A stretch of DNA of 64,000 nucleotides from Mermis nigrescens (lineage: Eukaryota; Nematoda; Enoplea; Mermithida; Mermithidae). Under the pieces are notes generated by a model that ran no database searches, was not told the DNA's origin, and saw only the letters and a program-made list of their open reading frames with translations. Made by a program: the position numbers and the translations under genes. Numbering within the stretch: position 1 is the first letter of the stretch; the number at the start of each line of letters is the position of its first letter. The stretch lies in assembly GCA_036768485.1 (NCBI GenBank), contig JAVLUZ010000580.1, forward strand, positions 310,001 through 374,000, in the 5' to 3' direction. Positions 1-6,223 of the stretch are shown in pieces.

Positions 1-793
1 GGTATATGTATATTCATCATTGTAACTCTGCGCACGGGGTATTTAATAGTGTTTGATGCAAGTACTCTTTCGATAGCTAGTCCAGTGCTTTCTAAAATTT
101 CTGCCTTTCGTACGCAAAACTTCATTTGTTGAATACTTAAATGCGCATTTGTCGGCACCCTTAAAACTTTGCAAAACAAACGCGTCAGGATTTCTGTTTA
201 ATTCAAGCCTGACGTCAGTATAATTTAGTAAAAACCTGTCTTGTAAAAATAAATCAATGTGTAGTGGCGCGCTTAATTCAACTATAGTCTTATCTGCAAA
301 AAATGTCTATGCGTTTTCTCAATCCATAATTGTCTTCTGTGTCGTTATAACCCGGACTATCTACGATGTACAAAGCAGATTGCAAGTGCGAATTTTTAGC
401 ATCCCACCCATAATTCAGTTCAGTCTCTAAAAATGCTCTGTATGCATATTTATCTCCGCTGTCATGTACGAGCTTATTATTTAAAAAAAGTTTCACTTGA
501 CGAAATAGAGTTTTGGCGATCAGATTTATAGGGCCTACATCAGGCGCTGTGCCATCAGCCTGAGGCGTTCCTTTAGATATAGAAATTTGCATGTAAATAT
601 AATTTTTGTTTAGCTGTAAGAAATGAGGATCTGGAGGAATATGAAATTCGTATGGGCCCTCATCAGTAACAGGGTTGGTCAGATTTATCTCATCCCAATA
701 CCCTCGTTTTATGGCTACCTGGGTAGGCGGTACAGTGAAAAAATCAAGTTCGCTTTTTGTACTAGCGACTGAGAATGAATCGATTAAAGACAT
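1..793 (-). pseudogene. Polinton major capsid protein (double jelly-roll type), frameshifted and cut by window edge
   Basis: The frame opens at 793 and reads 167 residues to 290, where it ends prematurely. Homology to the corresponding parts of copies P2 (47290-48558) and P3 (27433-27887) then continues in another frame down to position 1. The N-terminal part matches a family often annotated in arthropods as F54H12.2-like, which I take to be the Polinton hexon-like MCP; that assignment is from family knowledge. The start overlaps the stop of the pVI-like gene by one base (TAATG), a compact viral arrangement that supports this ATG. The protein would form capsid capsomers. The C-terminal half lies outside the window. 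Confidence 0.8.
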
Positions 794-1215
794 TATTTCT
801 TTTTATTTCGTTTTTTAGTTGAAAATACGTCATCACGAAGTTCTTTTATAGGCTTGGGTCGGGTGCCCAAACCTCGCCCCGTTTGCCGTTGTAATTTGTC
901 ACTAGCTTGTTTTAGCAAATTAGCTGCGCCTTCTTTTCCGTGTGCTTGCATTGATTGAACAATATTACGGCCGTCGAGTACATCTGCGGCAATATGTGCA
1001 CCCGTAGATAGAGCTTGTTTTCCCACACTAGATGCTGCTGATTTAAAAATAGGTATAGCCATCCTAAAAAGTGAACGGAAAAAGCTACCAAGTCCAGCCC
1101 CTCTTTGGTACGGCATTCCCTTGAACCCCACCATACCGTATCCGACCTGGGAAGCCTGGTCGGTATAGTAGTCTAACCAAGCGTTAAAATTATCTGGATT
1201 GAATTGTTGTCTCAT
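793..1215 (-). CDS. pVI-like minor capsid / membrane-active protein
   Basis: Intact 140-aa protein, lying between the 227-aa gene (48 bp gap) and MCP (1-bp overlap). Residues 25-50 contain a YQRGAGLGSFFRSLFR segment followed by an amphipathic stretch, and the C-terminus is strongly basic with a terminal KKRNKKK tail. A Gly-rich cleavage-like site followed by an amphipathic helix and a basic C-terminus recalls adenovirus pVI, which is processed by adenain and lyses endosomal membranes; Polintons encode comparable proteins. Here the function is inferred from position and composition. A degraded copy is present at 45789-46200. Confidence 0.6.
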   Translation of the reverse strand: MRQQFNPDNFNAWLDYYTDQASQVGYGMVGFKGMPYQRGAGLGSFFRSLFRMAIPIFKSAASSVGKQALSTGAHIAADVLDGRNIVQSMQAHGKEGAANLLKQASDKLQRQTGRGLGTRPKPIKELRDDVFSTKKRNKKK

Positions 1216-1262
1216 TTTTTGTAAAATTCTTTTTTAGTGTTTAATTATGCTTTAGATTTCTT

Positions 1263-1946
1263 TTATAGATTTATCCAGTATTTCAATGGCTTTTTCTCTT
1301 CTGACGATGGCGTAGAAAATGACTGAGATGGCGATGCATAAACTTGGTTTTGCAATAAATTCAATCGACTTTTATTTACAATCGATTCTTTTGGAATATT
1401 TTCATCGATTAATTTTTGGAGGAAAATTTCAGCACCGATAGGTGGTTCAGATTTTCGAATACGTGAAAAATCGGAAACTAAATCAACAATGTTCGATCCC
1501 GCAATTTTATTACCGTCAATAATCATTTCTCCTTTGTCCGCCCATTTTATGTGTGGGCTTTTCCGAGCATATTTAAGTAATAGTGAGGCTTGTTTCTGCC
1601 ATTTTCGGGGTACTGTGCTAAAAACAGCTTCTTCTACAACATCTGTCTTTATAGGTTCCTTAGGTTCTTTCATTTCTTGCTTGGCTGTATGCAAAAATTT
1701 AGCGTCTGCTGCTCTCTCTTCCTTAATTTCGAGCTGTAACGGTTTTTCAAGATCCTGCTTAGCTGTTTGATACCTACGCAAAATTTGATTATATTGTAAA
1801 ATTTTAGCGTCCATAGGTAACGAATTATCGTTTAAAATATTCATCATTTCACGATCTAGGTTTGACACGTACCTGGAAGTGCTTTCATTTTCTCCCCGAG
1901 CAAGTTCGTGGGGGACTAGAATCATTTTGTTTGTATGAATCATCAT
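1263..1946 (-). CDS. Conserved Polinton virion-associated protein of unknown function (227 aa)
   Basis: Intact frame whose ATG overlaps the stop of the upstream 113-aa gene by four bases. It begins with a conserved block including NKMILVPHELA, followed by a charged, Lys/Glu-rich, probably helical middle (residues about 45-105). A folded-looking region with WQKQASLLLKYARKS follows at about 115-165, then a Ser/Thr-rich tail. It recurs in copies P2 (45054-45747) and P3 (30944-31250) at the same place between the pX-like and pVI-like genes. Location in the capsid block suggests a structural or core protein. I do not recognise a catalytic domain. Confidence 0.65.
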   Translation of the reverse strand: MMIHTNKMILVPHELARGENESTSRYVSNLDREMMNILNDNSLPMDAKILQYNQILRRYQTAKQDLEKPLQLEIKEERAADAKFLHTAKQEMKEPKEPIKTDVVEEAVFSTVPRKWQKQASLLLKYARKSPHIKWADKGEMIIDGNKIAGSNIVDLVSDFSRIRKSEPPIGAEIFLQKLIDENIPKESIVNKSRLNLLQNQVYASPSQSFSTPSSEEKKPLKYWINL

Positions 1947-2284
1947 TTAATAATTGCATTTGCTAAAAGCTGCCCTGCGATTCCTAATATAGGCGCGAGT
2001 AAGGCAGGAAGGAAACCACCCTTTTGTACCAATATGTCCTTTTTCTTTTTTATTGATATATTTGAGGCAGATAGGTTGCGCAGCTGTGTCTTGAATTTAC
2101 TCAATTTTTTAAACTCGATCGGTTTTAGAGGGACATTACCATTTAGCACGTTGAGTATGCATTCGCATAAGCATAAAATTAGGTCATTTTCTGCATGTTC
2201 TAATATTGCCTTACGTTGTTTAGGTTTTGCCTTAGACAACACGTCGATGTAGCTAATGTGTTTCTGTAAACGTTTTGGAGCCAT
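1943..2284 (-). CDS. pX-like small protein with hydrophobic GG-containing C-terminus
   Basis: Intact 113-aa protein, 34 bp downstream of the ATPase. The N-terminal two thirds are helical and basic. The C-terminus has a KKKKD stretch, then QKGGFLPALLAPILGIAG, a hydrophobic segment after a double glycine. In adenovirus and adintovirus precursors a similar pattern marks a protease-cleaved core peptide (pX/mu class), so I propose a virion core or membrane-associated peptide. Remnants occur in P2 (44713-45055) and P3 (31256-31592). The role is inference. Confidence 0.55.
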   Translation of the reverse strand: MAPKRLQKHISYIDVLSKAKPKQRKAILEHAENDLILCLCECILNVLNGNVPLKPIEFKKLSKFKTQLRNLSASNISIKKKKDILVQKGGFLPALLAPILGIAGQLLANAIIK

Positions 2285-2318
2285 TTTTTATTTTGACCTA
2301 AAATATGTTTAAGTTCTT

Positions 2319-2936
2319 TTATACTTTTTCGGTGTAAACAACTGGATTTTTCGAGAAAATTTTAGCGCGGAGACGTAAATTTTCAGGTGTAGATTGCGTC
2401 AAGTCTACTAAAAGGAAAGAAAACGCTTCTTTTGTAGCATCATTAAAGGCTTCCAGAAAAAACTTAGGATTATGAGGGTAAAGCTGACGGGCTAGTGTTT
2501 GTACCTGGAGCCGATCAGACGGATTCTTCATTAAAACTAAATATTCCGTGTTTATGCGACATGTTCTCAAACCTTTGAAAAATATGTTTTGAACGATATT
2601 TATTACAGAAATATCCCAATGATGACAACCACGTGTAAATAATGTATCATTTTTTGCTTCTTGCATAAGATCATCTATTATAATTAATTGTGGTTCACTG
2701 CTATGTTGCCTAACTAGACTTAAATCAGGGGGACCTTTCATGAAAATTACGCTGGTTTCCATCTCTTTATGCAAACTCTGATCTTCTGCGAAAAACCACC
2801 ATATAAATTTCGGAGGTGGATGAATAAAATTATTTGCATTTTTTACAAGCTGTTTTACAAAAGTTGATTTTCCAGCCTTTGTGGGGCCGGCTACAATACA
2901 AGTAAAGGGGTGTTTAAATCGGAGATCCATTTTCAT
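2319..2936 (-). CDS. DNA-packaging ATPase (FtsK/HerA-A32 class)
   Basis: Intact 205-aa protein. Walker A is GPTKAGKST at residues 17-25 and Walker B is LIIIDD at 84-89. The length is typical of the compact packaging ATPases of Polintons, which pump the genome into preformed capsids. ATG at 2936 is chosen because it is the first in frame; a second ATG lies two codons on. It is the first gene of the capsid block (ATPase, pX-like, 227-aa, pVI-like, MCP) and lies 34 nt downstream of an HDV-like ribozyme. The P2 copy (44145-44680) has lost the Walker A glycines through a deletion. Confidence 0.9.
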   Translation of the reverse strand: MKMDLRFKHPFTCIVAGPTKAGKSTFVKQLVKNANNFIHPPPKFIWWFFAEDQSLHKEMETSVIFMKGPPDLSLVRQHSSEPQLIIIDDLMQEAKNDTLFTRGCHHWDISVINIVQNIFFKGLRTCRINTEYLVLMKNPSDRLQVQTLARQLYPHNPKFFLEAFNDATKEAFSFLLVDLTQSTPENLRLRAKIFSKNPVVYTEKV

Positions 2937-2960
2937 TACGTGTATGAATTGTGCTTTTTC

Positions 2961-2968
2961 CTAATATA
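2961..2968 (-). promoter_or_regulatory. TATA-like box upstream of ATPase
   Basis: TATATTAG lies just downstream of the ribozyme and about 25-32 bp before the ATPase ATG. If used, transcription would start at or within a few bases of the ATG, giving an almost leaderless mRNA. No canonically spaced initiator is seen, so this is tentative. Confidence 0.3.
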
Positions 2969-2970
2969 GA

Positions 2971-3044
2971 TGAAGCTCTCTCTGCCAGCTGCTTATGCAG
3001 CTGCCCAGCCTGCGGGACGAGGACCCGGAGCTTCAGCGCAGGCC
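2971..3044 (-). ncRNA. HDV-like self-cleaving ribozyme (site 2)
   Basis: Reading the minus strand from 3044, a complete nested double pseudoknot is visible. P1 is nt 1-7 with 32-38 (GGCCTGC/GCAGGCT, G1 pairing with U38 as in HDV). P2 is nt 10-17 with 67-74 (8 bp). P3 is nt 19-21 with 29-31. L3 is TCCTCGT, one base from HDV's L3. GGG at 39-41 can form P1.1. P4 is nt 42-48 with 53-59 closed by ATAA. The catalytic cytosine would be C61 in the P4-P2 joiner GCAGAGA. Predicted cleavage is between 3045 and 3044, after T7 preceded by A7. It lies 59 bp after the small W-rich gene and 34 nt before the ATPase start. Activity is untested. Confidence 0.85.
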
Positions 3045-3102
3045 AAAAAAATTTTTTTGTTCTTTTTTGTTTTATTATTTTTTTCAGGCGAATGTACATT
3101 TT

Positions 3103-3488
3103 TCACAAATTTAGGTTCTCTATATTGCTCATGATACGCTCAATTTGCGTATCAACAGTATTTTCAGTTGACAGTGTCCAAACAACGCGACGTTCTGGCC
3201 GAATATGTTGCCACATTTCGACAAAGAAAGATGTTTCGAAACGGGCCATTTGCCGCTCTAAAGCAATAGCAAAATGCCAGAAGCCGCGCCGTTTGTTTTT
3301 TCCTGTCAACTCACGCTGCGTGTTGTATTGCGCAGCAGCCGCTTTCCACTGATCCTTGTAGGCATCAGAGAAGCGGTTCCAAAAATACGTAGCGACCCGA
3401 GCAAGTTGGTAATCATTGTATGGAAATTGAGAAAAATCCGAGCCAGCTCGGAACAAAAGGTAACAAAGATTTTCTGACCAGAAGACAT
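3103..3488 (-). pseudogene. Small Trp-rich Polinton protein, one N-terminal frameshift
   Basis: The main open part (3456-3103, 117 aa) has a pattern of Trp and basic residues (FWNRF, QWKAAAA, RRGFWHF, EMWQHIRPE) weakly reminiscent of an HMG-box-like DNA-binding fold; that is a guess. The natural start is the ATG at 3488, directly after a complete promoter and leader, and its frame enters the main frame only after a one-base shift near 3430. Comparison with the intact homologue at 63309-63734, which keeps the FCxxLG...ATxFWNRF continuity in one frame, shows the shift is a mutation. It is the last gene of the middle block, 59 bp before an HDV-like ribozyme. Confidence 0.6.
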
Positions 3489-3555
3489 TTTCGACCGCAC
3501 AGTAAGTGAAAATTTTTAAGAATGATGCTTTTTTAAATTTTCAATCCCTTATATA
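3489..3555 (-). promoter_or_regulatory. Complete core promoter (TATA, Inr, DPE) of the Trp-rich gene
   Basis: On the minus strand TATATAAG lies at 3555-3548, an initiator TCATTC with its A at 3523 (32 bp downstream of the first T), and a GGTCG downstream promoter element starting exactly at +28 (3496-3492). The ATG is at 3488, giving a 35-nt leader. Spacing matches the arthropod Pol II consensus. The block is nearly identical to the promoter of the 105-aa gene. Confidence 0.75.
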
Positions 3556-3565
3556 GACTCCAGCT

Positions 3566-3883
3566 CTATTCCGATGCTATTTTTAGCAAGCTTTCTTCCC
3601 GTCGTGAAGCCATATTTTTTCTTTCTTCCAAGTGTCTCTCAAGAACTGCGATCCCAGCCTCTTGTCTCGCCTTATTGTATTCCAAACATTTTGGACACAT
3701 CGGTATCGAAAAAAATAAGTTACCCGAATCTGTTCTAAAACAGTCTCGTTCTTCGCAAATTTTTTGGCAAAAATAACAAAGTTCGATCGTTAGTGCATAC
3801 ATTGGCCGAGGCAAGTTGCGGGAGCACAGCTGAATTGGAGCTTTAATCTTCTTTGAACGTAATTCAGGAGCAGAAGAGTCCAT
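3566..3883 (-). CDS. Small Cys-containing protein (105 aa), unknown
   Basis: Intact frame starting at the ATG directly after the shared CTGTGCGGTCGAAA leader. It contains CYFCQKICEERDC and MCPKC, two paired-cysteine motifs that could bind one zinc ion (zinc-ribbon style), followed by a charged helical C-terminus. It is the fourth gene of the middle block. It could be a DNA-binding or regulatory protein. A decayed copy is at 43758-44025. I do not recognise a named family. Confidence 0.5.
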   Translation of the reverse strand: MDSSAPELRSKKIKAPIQLCSRNLPRPMYALTIELCYFCQKICEERDCFRTDSGNLFFSIPMCPKCLEYNKARQEAGIAVLERHLEERKNMASRREESLLKIASE

Positions 3884-3885
3884 TT

Positions 3886-3950
3886 TTCGACCGCACAGTT
3901 AAGCAATAATTTTAAAAATGATGATTTTTAAATTTTCAATCCCTTTTATA
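3886..3950 (-). promoter_or_regulatory. Complete core promoter (TATA, Inr, DPE) of the 105-aa gene
   Basis: TATAAAAG at 3950-3943, TCATTT initiator with A+1 at 3919 (TATA at -31), and GGTCG beginning at +28 (3892-3888). The ATG follows at 3883. This is a textbook arthropod TATA/Inr/DPE arrangement inside a mobile element. Confidence 0.75.
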
Positions 3951-4081
3951 CTTTCTGAGCTGAGTCTATTTTTAGCACCAGAAAAACCGGATTTATCCAA
4001 ATCTGTTTTAAAGCAGTATCTCTCTCTGAACAAATTTTTAACGATGCATACTTTTATCTGAAGTTTCTTATATAGATTCAT
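3899..4081 (-). pseudogene. Degenerate tandem duplicate of the 105-aa gene region
   Basis: A 60-codon frame whose ATG overlaps the integrase stop by four bases. Its middle (RERYCFKTD) resembles the ERDCFRTD part of the neighbouring 105-aa protein, and its end is simply the promoter of that gene read as codons. It is therefore more likely a truncated duplication of gene plus promoter than a functional protein. P2 keeps a similar relic with a stop at 43560-43745. Confidence 0.4.
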
Positions 4082-5103
4082 AATTTGATTAGTTGACTAA
4101 CCCAACTATTAAATTTTTCAGGAAAACCGCGCCATTTAACTAAATATTCCGTTTTTCTTCCTTTTTTGCGTTTGTTTAAAACTTTTTCTACTACGTAAAC
4201 TTCATCGACAATGTTAACTTTTTGTAGTTCTGGCTCATAGAATACGCCTTCTAATTTCTCACCCATCTGATCCTTTAGTGTGTAAACGGGTGGATTACGT
4301 TTAAGTTTTTTATCTATTACGAACGTTTCTTCACTCCAGTTAGGCTCGTAACCCTTCTCAAAAGTTCTCTTAACCTTACTTATGCGAACTTTATCTCCTA
4401 CGTTAAATTTAAAAATTACGTTTTTATTGTCAATTTTGAATACTTTTCGTAAAATTTGAGACTCGTTGTTAATATTAACGTTGGCCGGTTCAATACCTAT
4501 CGTACGATGTTTTGTATTATTGTAACCTTCAATCAGATCATCTAAAATATTAATGTACCTATATGTGTTATGTTTCGTAAAATAGCGCCACATGCGTTCT
4601 TTCAAAGTGCGGTTAAAACGCTCGACTACGCATGCCTTGAGCTCACTGTTTGTTGTGAAGAAATCAATATCATTTTCTTTCAAAAAGGCTTGAAATTGTT
4701 TATTTAAAAATTCTGTGCCTGCGTCACTTTGCACCTTTTCTGGTTTTCGACCTTTATCTAAAATGAGCTTGAAAGCATTGAGAATCGATGCCGCGCTTTT
4801 ATTTTTTACGGGTATACTCCATGCATACTTGCTAAACACGTCTATACAGTTTAAGAGAAAAACATAACCGTCATTATACTTTTTCAGTGATTGCAAGTCT
4901 ACTAAATCTATAGCCCATTGCTCATCTATCCTGGAAACTATAACTTTATTGCGCACATATTTTCTTCTCGCCGGTTTATGTAAAGTGTAGGTTGGTTGGG
5001 TTTCGAGCCAATTAATCACCTCCTTTTTAGGCAATTTCACGCGTGCTCTCAGAGGTTCGACCCCCGTGTACCCCGTCTGAGGATCGTAATAATTTTTTTC
5101 CAT
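4078..5103 (-). CDS. Polinton integrase (rve DDE domain plus chromodomain)
   Basis: Intact 341-aa protein. The catalytic acidic residues are D66 (AIDLVDL), D127 (SDAGTEF) and E161 (VVERFNR), the retroviral/Ty3 integrase triad. An SH3-like C-terminal domain (about 225-290) precedes a chromodomain at about 300-338 (EYLVKWRGF). It inserts the element into the host genome, and the chromodomain probably directs it to modified histones. The usual N-terminal H2C2 zinc finger is not evident in the first 60 residues, which instead are basic. It lies 3 bp downstream of the Cys-rich gene. The P2 copy at 42554-43563 is broken by stops and a deletion. Confidence 0.95.
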   Translation of the reverse strand: MEKNYYDPQTGYTGVEPLRARVKLPKKEVINWLETQPTYTLHKPARRKYVRNKVIVSRIDEQWAIDLVDLQSLKKYNDGYVFLLNCIDVFSKYAWSIPVKNKSAASILNAFKLILDKGRKPEKVQSDAGTEFLNKQFQAFLKENDIDFFTTNSELKACVVERFNRTLKERMWRYFTKHNTYRYINILDDLIEGYNNTKHRTIGIEPANVNINNESQILRKVFKIDNKNVIFKFNVGDKVRISKVKRTFEKGYEPNWSEETFVIDKKLKRNPPVYTLKDQMGEKLEGVFYEPELQKVNIVDEVYVVEKVLNKRKKGRKTEYLVKWRGFPEKFNSWVSQLIKL

Positions 5104-5106
5104 GAT

Positions 5107-5526
5107 TCAATAGAAATACAATGCGTTTTTGCCTTTAGTTACAGTGCAAAAAATATTAGTACACTTTTTGCAAAATTTGACTACAATTTTTAATTTTTTG
5201 TTTCTAGAAATTTTTAAAATACAATCATCACATTTAACAGCAAAGCTTATATCGTCACGTTTTGGCTGAGGTCCTTCCGAATAAAAGTACAACATGTACT
5301 TATCTTTCTTGATAACGTTAATTTCACTTGAGCATTTCTCACAGAGTAAAAATGAAAAACTTGGAGACTTTTTACCTATCTTTAAAACGCACTGTTTACA
5401 ACCAGGTTCGAAAAATCTACACCATCTCCGTTGAAAACATGGTTTCTTATGCAGAAAATTACAAATCTCGTAGTGGTATTTCGATTTGGGCTTCATCGAA
5501 CACTGCAGACAATCGACGAGATCCAT
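5107..5526 (-). CDS. Cys-rich small protein (139 aa), unknown
   Basis: Intact frame with repeated cysteine pairs: CLQC near the start, CRFFEPGCKQC, LLCEKCSSE, KCDDC and FCKKCTN. These look like two or three zinc-ribbon-type modules in tandem, each followed by a similar YFY or FLL segment, suggesting internal duplication. It lies 3 bp before integrase and overlaps the membrane-protein gene by 68 bp in another frame. A nucleic-acid-binding role is plausible but not shown. Copy P2 at 42131-42549 keeps most cysteines with two stops. Confidence 0.6.
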   Translation of the reverse strand: MDLVDCLQCSMKPKSKYHYEICNFLHKKPCFQRRWCRFFEPGCKQCVLKIGKKSPSFSFLLCEKCSSEINVIKKDKYMLYFYSEGPQPKRDDISFAVKCDDCILKISRNKKLKIVVKFCKKCTNIFCTVTKGKNALYFY

Positions 5527-5704
5527 TTCTACTTGATCCTAAGCTACTTAAACCTCTATGCAACTTTTTAATTTGTTTCTTCAAAAGCTTGCACAAAACT
5601 AAAATTGATAGAACTATTATGAGAACAATACAGCCCAACATTTCATTATGAATAGGTTGTAGGTGGTATCTAGTGATGCAAGTACCATTTAACATTTTTA
5701 TCAT
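5459..5704 (-). CDS. Small single-pass membrane protein (81 aa)
   Basis: Short intact frame with one strongly hydrophobic segment (about residues 24-40, CIVLIIVLSILVLCKLL) followed immediately by a basic KKQIKK patch and a Ser/Arg-rich tail, the signature of a type III or tail-anchored membrane protein. It is the first gene of the middle block, starting 34 nt after an HDV-like ribozyme. A relic with recognisable hydrophobic stretch survives in P2 (about 41959-42130). The function is unknown; small membrane proteins are frequent in Polintons. Confidence 0.45.
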   Translation of the reverse strand: MIKMLNGTCITRYHLQPIHNEMLGCIVLIIVLSILVLCKLLKKQIKKLHRGLSSLGSSRNGSRRLSAVFDEAQIEIPLRDL

Positions 5705-5720
5705 TTTTGAACAAGAAAAT

Positions 5721-5728
5721 CTTATATA
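5721..5728 (-). promoter_or_regulatory. TATA-like box upstream of membrane-protein gene
   Basis: TATATAAG lies in the 34-nt spacer between the ribozyme and ATG 5704, mirroring the ATPase arrangement. Transcription from it would begin at or downstream of the first ATG, so a second in-frame ATG nine bases on, or the Cys-rich gene, may be the real target. Confidence 0.3.
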
Positions 5729-5738
5729 ACTGTTGTAA

Positions 5739-5806
5739 CATGCCTCTCCGCCACTGCAAATGCAGTGCCCGGTGCCAGGACGGGGACCTGGGCATGCGGC
5801 GGCACC
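5739..5806 (-). ncRNA. HDV-like self-cleaving ribozyme (site 1)
   Basis: From 5806 on the minus strand: P1 is GGTGCC (nt 1-6) with GGCACC (31-36). P2 is CATGCC (11-16) with GGCATG (63-68). P3 is AGG/CCT (18-20 with 28-30). L3 is TCCCCGT (21-27), in the same numbered place as in HDV. GGG at 37-39 is available for P1.1. P4 is CACTGC/GCAGTG (40-45 with 50-55) closed by ATTT. The joiner GCGGAGA holds the candidate catalytic C57, as in the GGCGAA context of HDV. Predicted cleavage is between 5807 and 5806, leaving an upstream end of A8U. It sits between the polymerase 3' spacer and the membrane-protein gene. Confidence 0.85.
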
Positions 5807-5967
5807 ATTTTTTTTAGTTTTTGGTTATTTTTACTTTTTGACGCACTTTTCTATTTTTCTTTGAACGTAATGAAAACTTTCTTAACACAACAAGACACAT
5901 GATATTGGGACAAAAGACGCCTAGAACATTCACACAACGACCCGATTTTGCCCATATGTACAAGACT

Positions 5968-6188
5968 GCTACCTCCTGCCACGAACTTGCTTCCGCAAGG
6001 TACAGGCGGCATCAGCAAAATAAAAAAGACCCAAACACTGGGTACACTGCACCACGTACCTGCTCCTCACAGGGTATGAAGTGCACCCAGAAAGCACAAA
6101 CACACAATTGATTTAACCGCTACCTCCTGCCACGAACTTGCTTCCGCAAGGTACAGGCGGCAACAGCAAAATAAAAAAAAGACCCAAG
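5968..6188 (+). repeat. Two direct repeats of about 67 bp with hairpin potential in PolB 3' spacer
   Basis: Copies at about 5968-6035 and 6119-6188 share TACCTCCTGCCACGAACTTG, then TTCCGCAAGGTACAGGCGGC and an A-rich tail. Each can form CTTGC/GCAAG around TTCC, plus CCTG/CAGG and TACC/GGTA pairings that cross, a possible pseudoknot. P2 and P4 carry related but different tandem pairs at the same place. The function is unknown. Confidence 0.6.
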
Positions 6189-6223
6189 CACCACGAACAA
6201 ACACACATTGAGTTACGGGCATT

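Noticed and set aside
1489..3352. Plus-strand open frames opposite the Polinton genes
   Set aside because: Antisense shadows of intact minus-strand genes with no recognisable domains.
5968..6188. A third ribozyme class (hammerhead or twister)
   Set aside because: Hairpins are present but no CTGATGA/GAAA core or twister consensus could be found on either strand.
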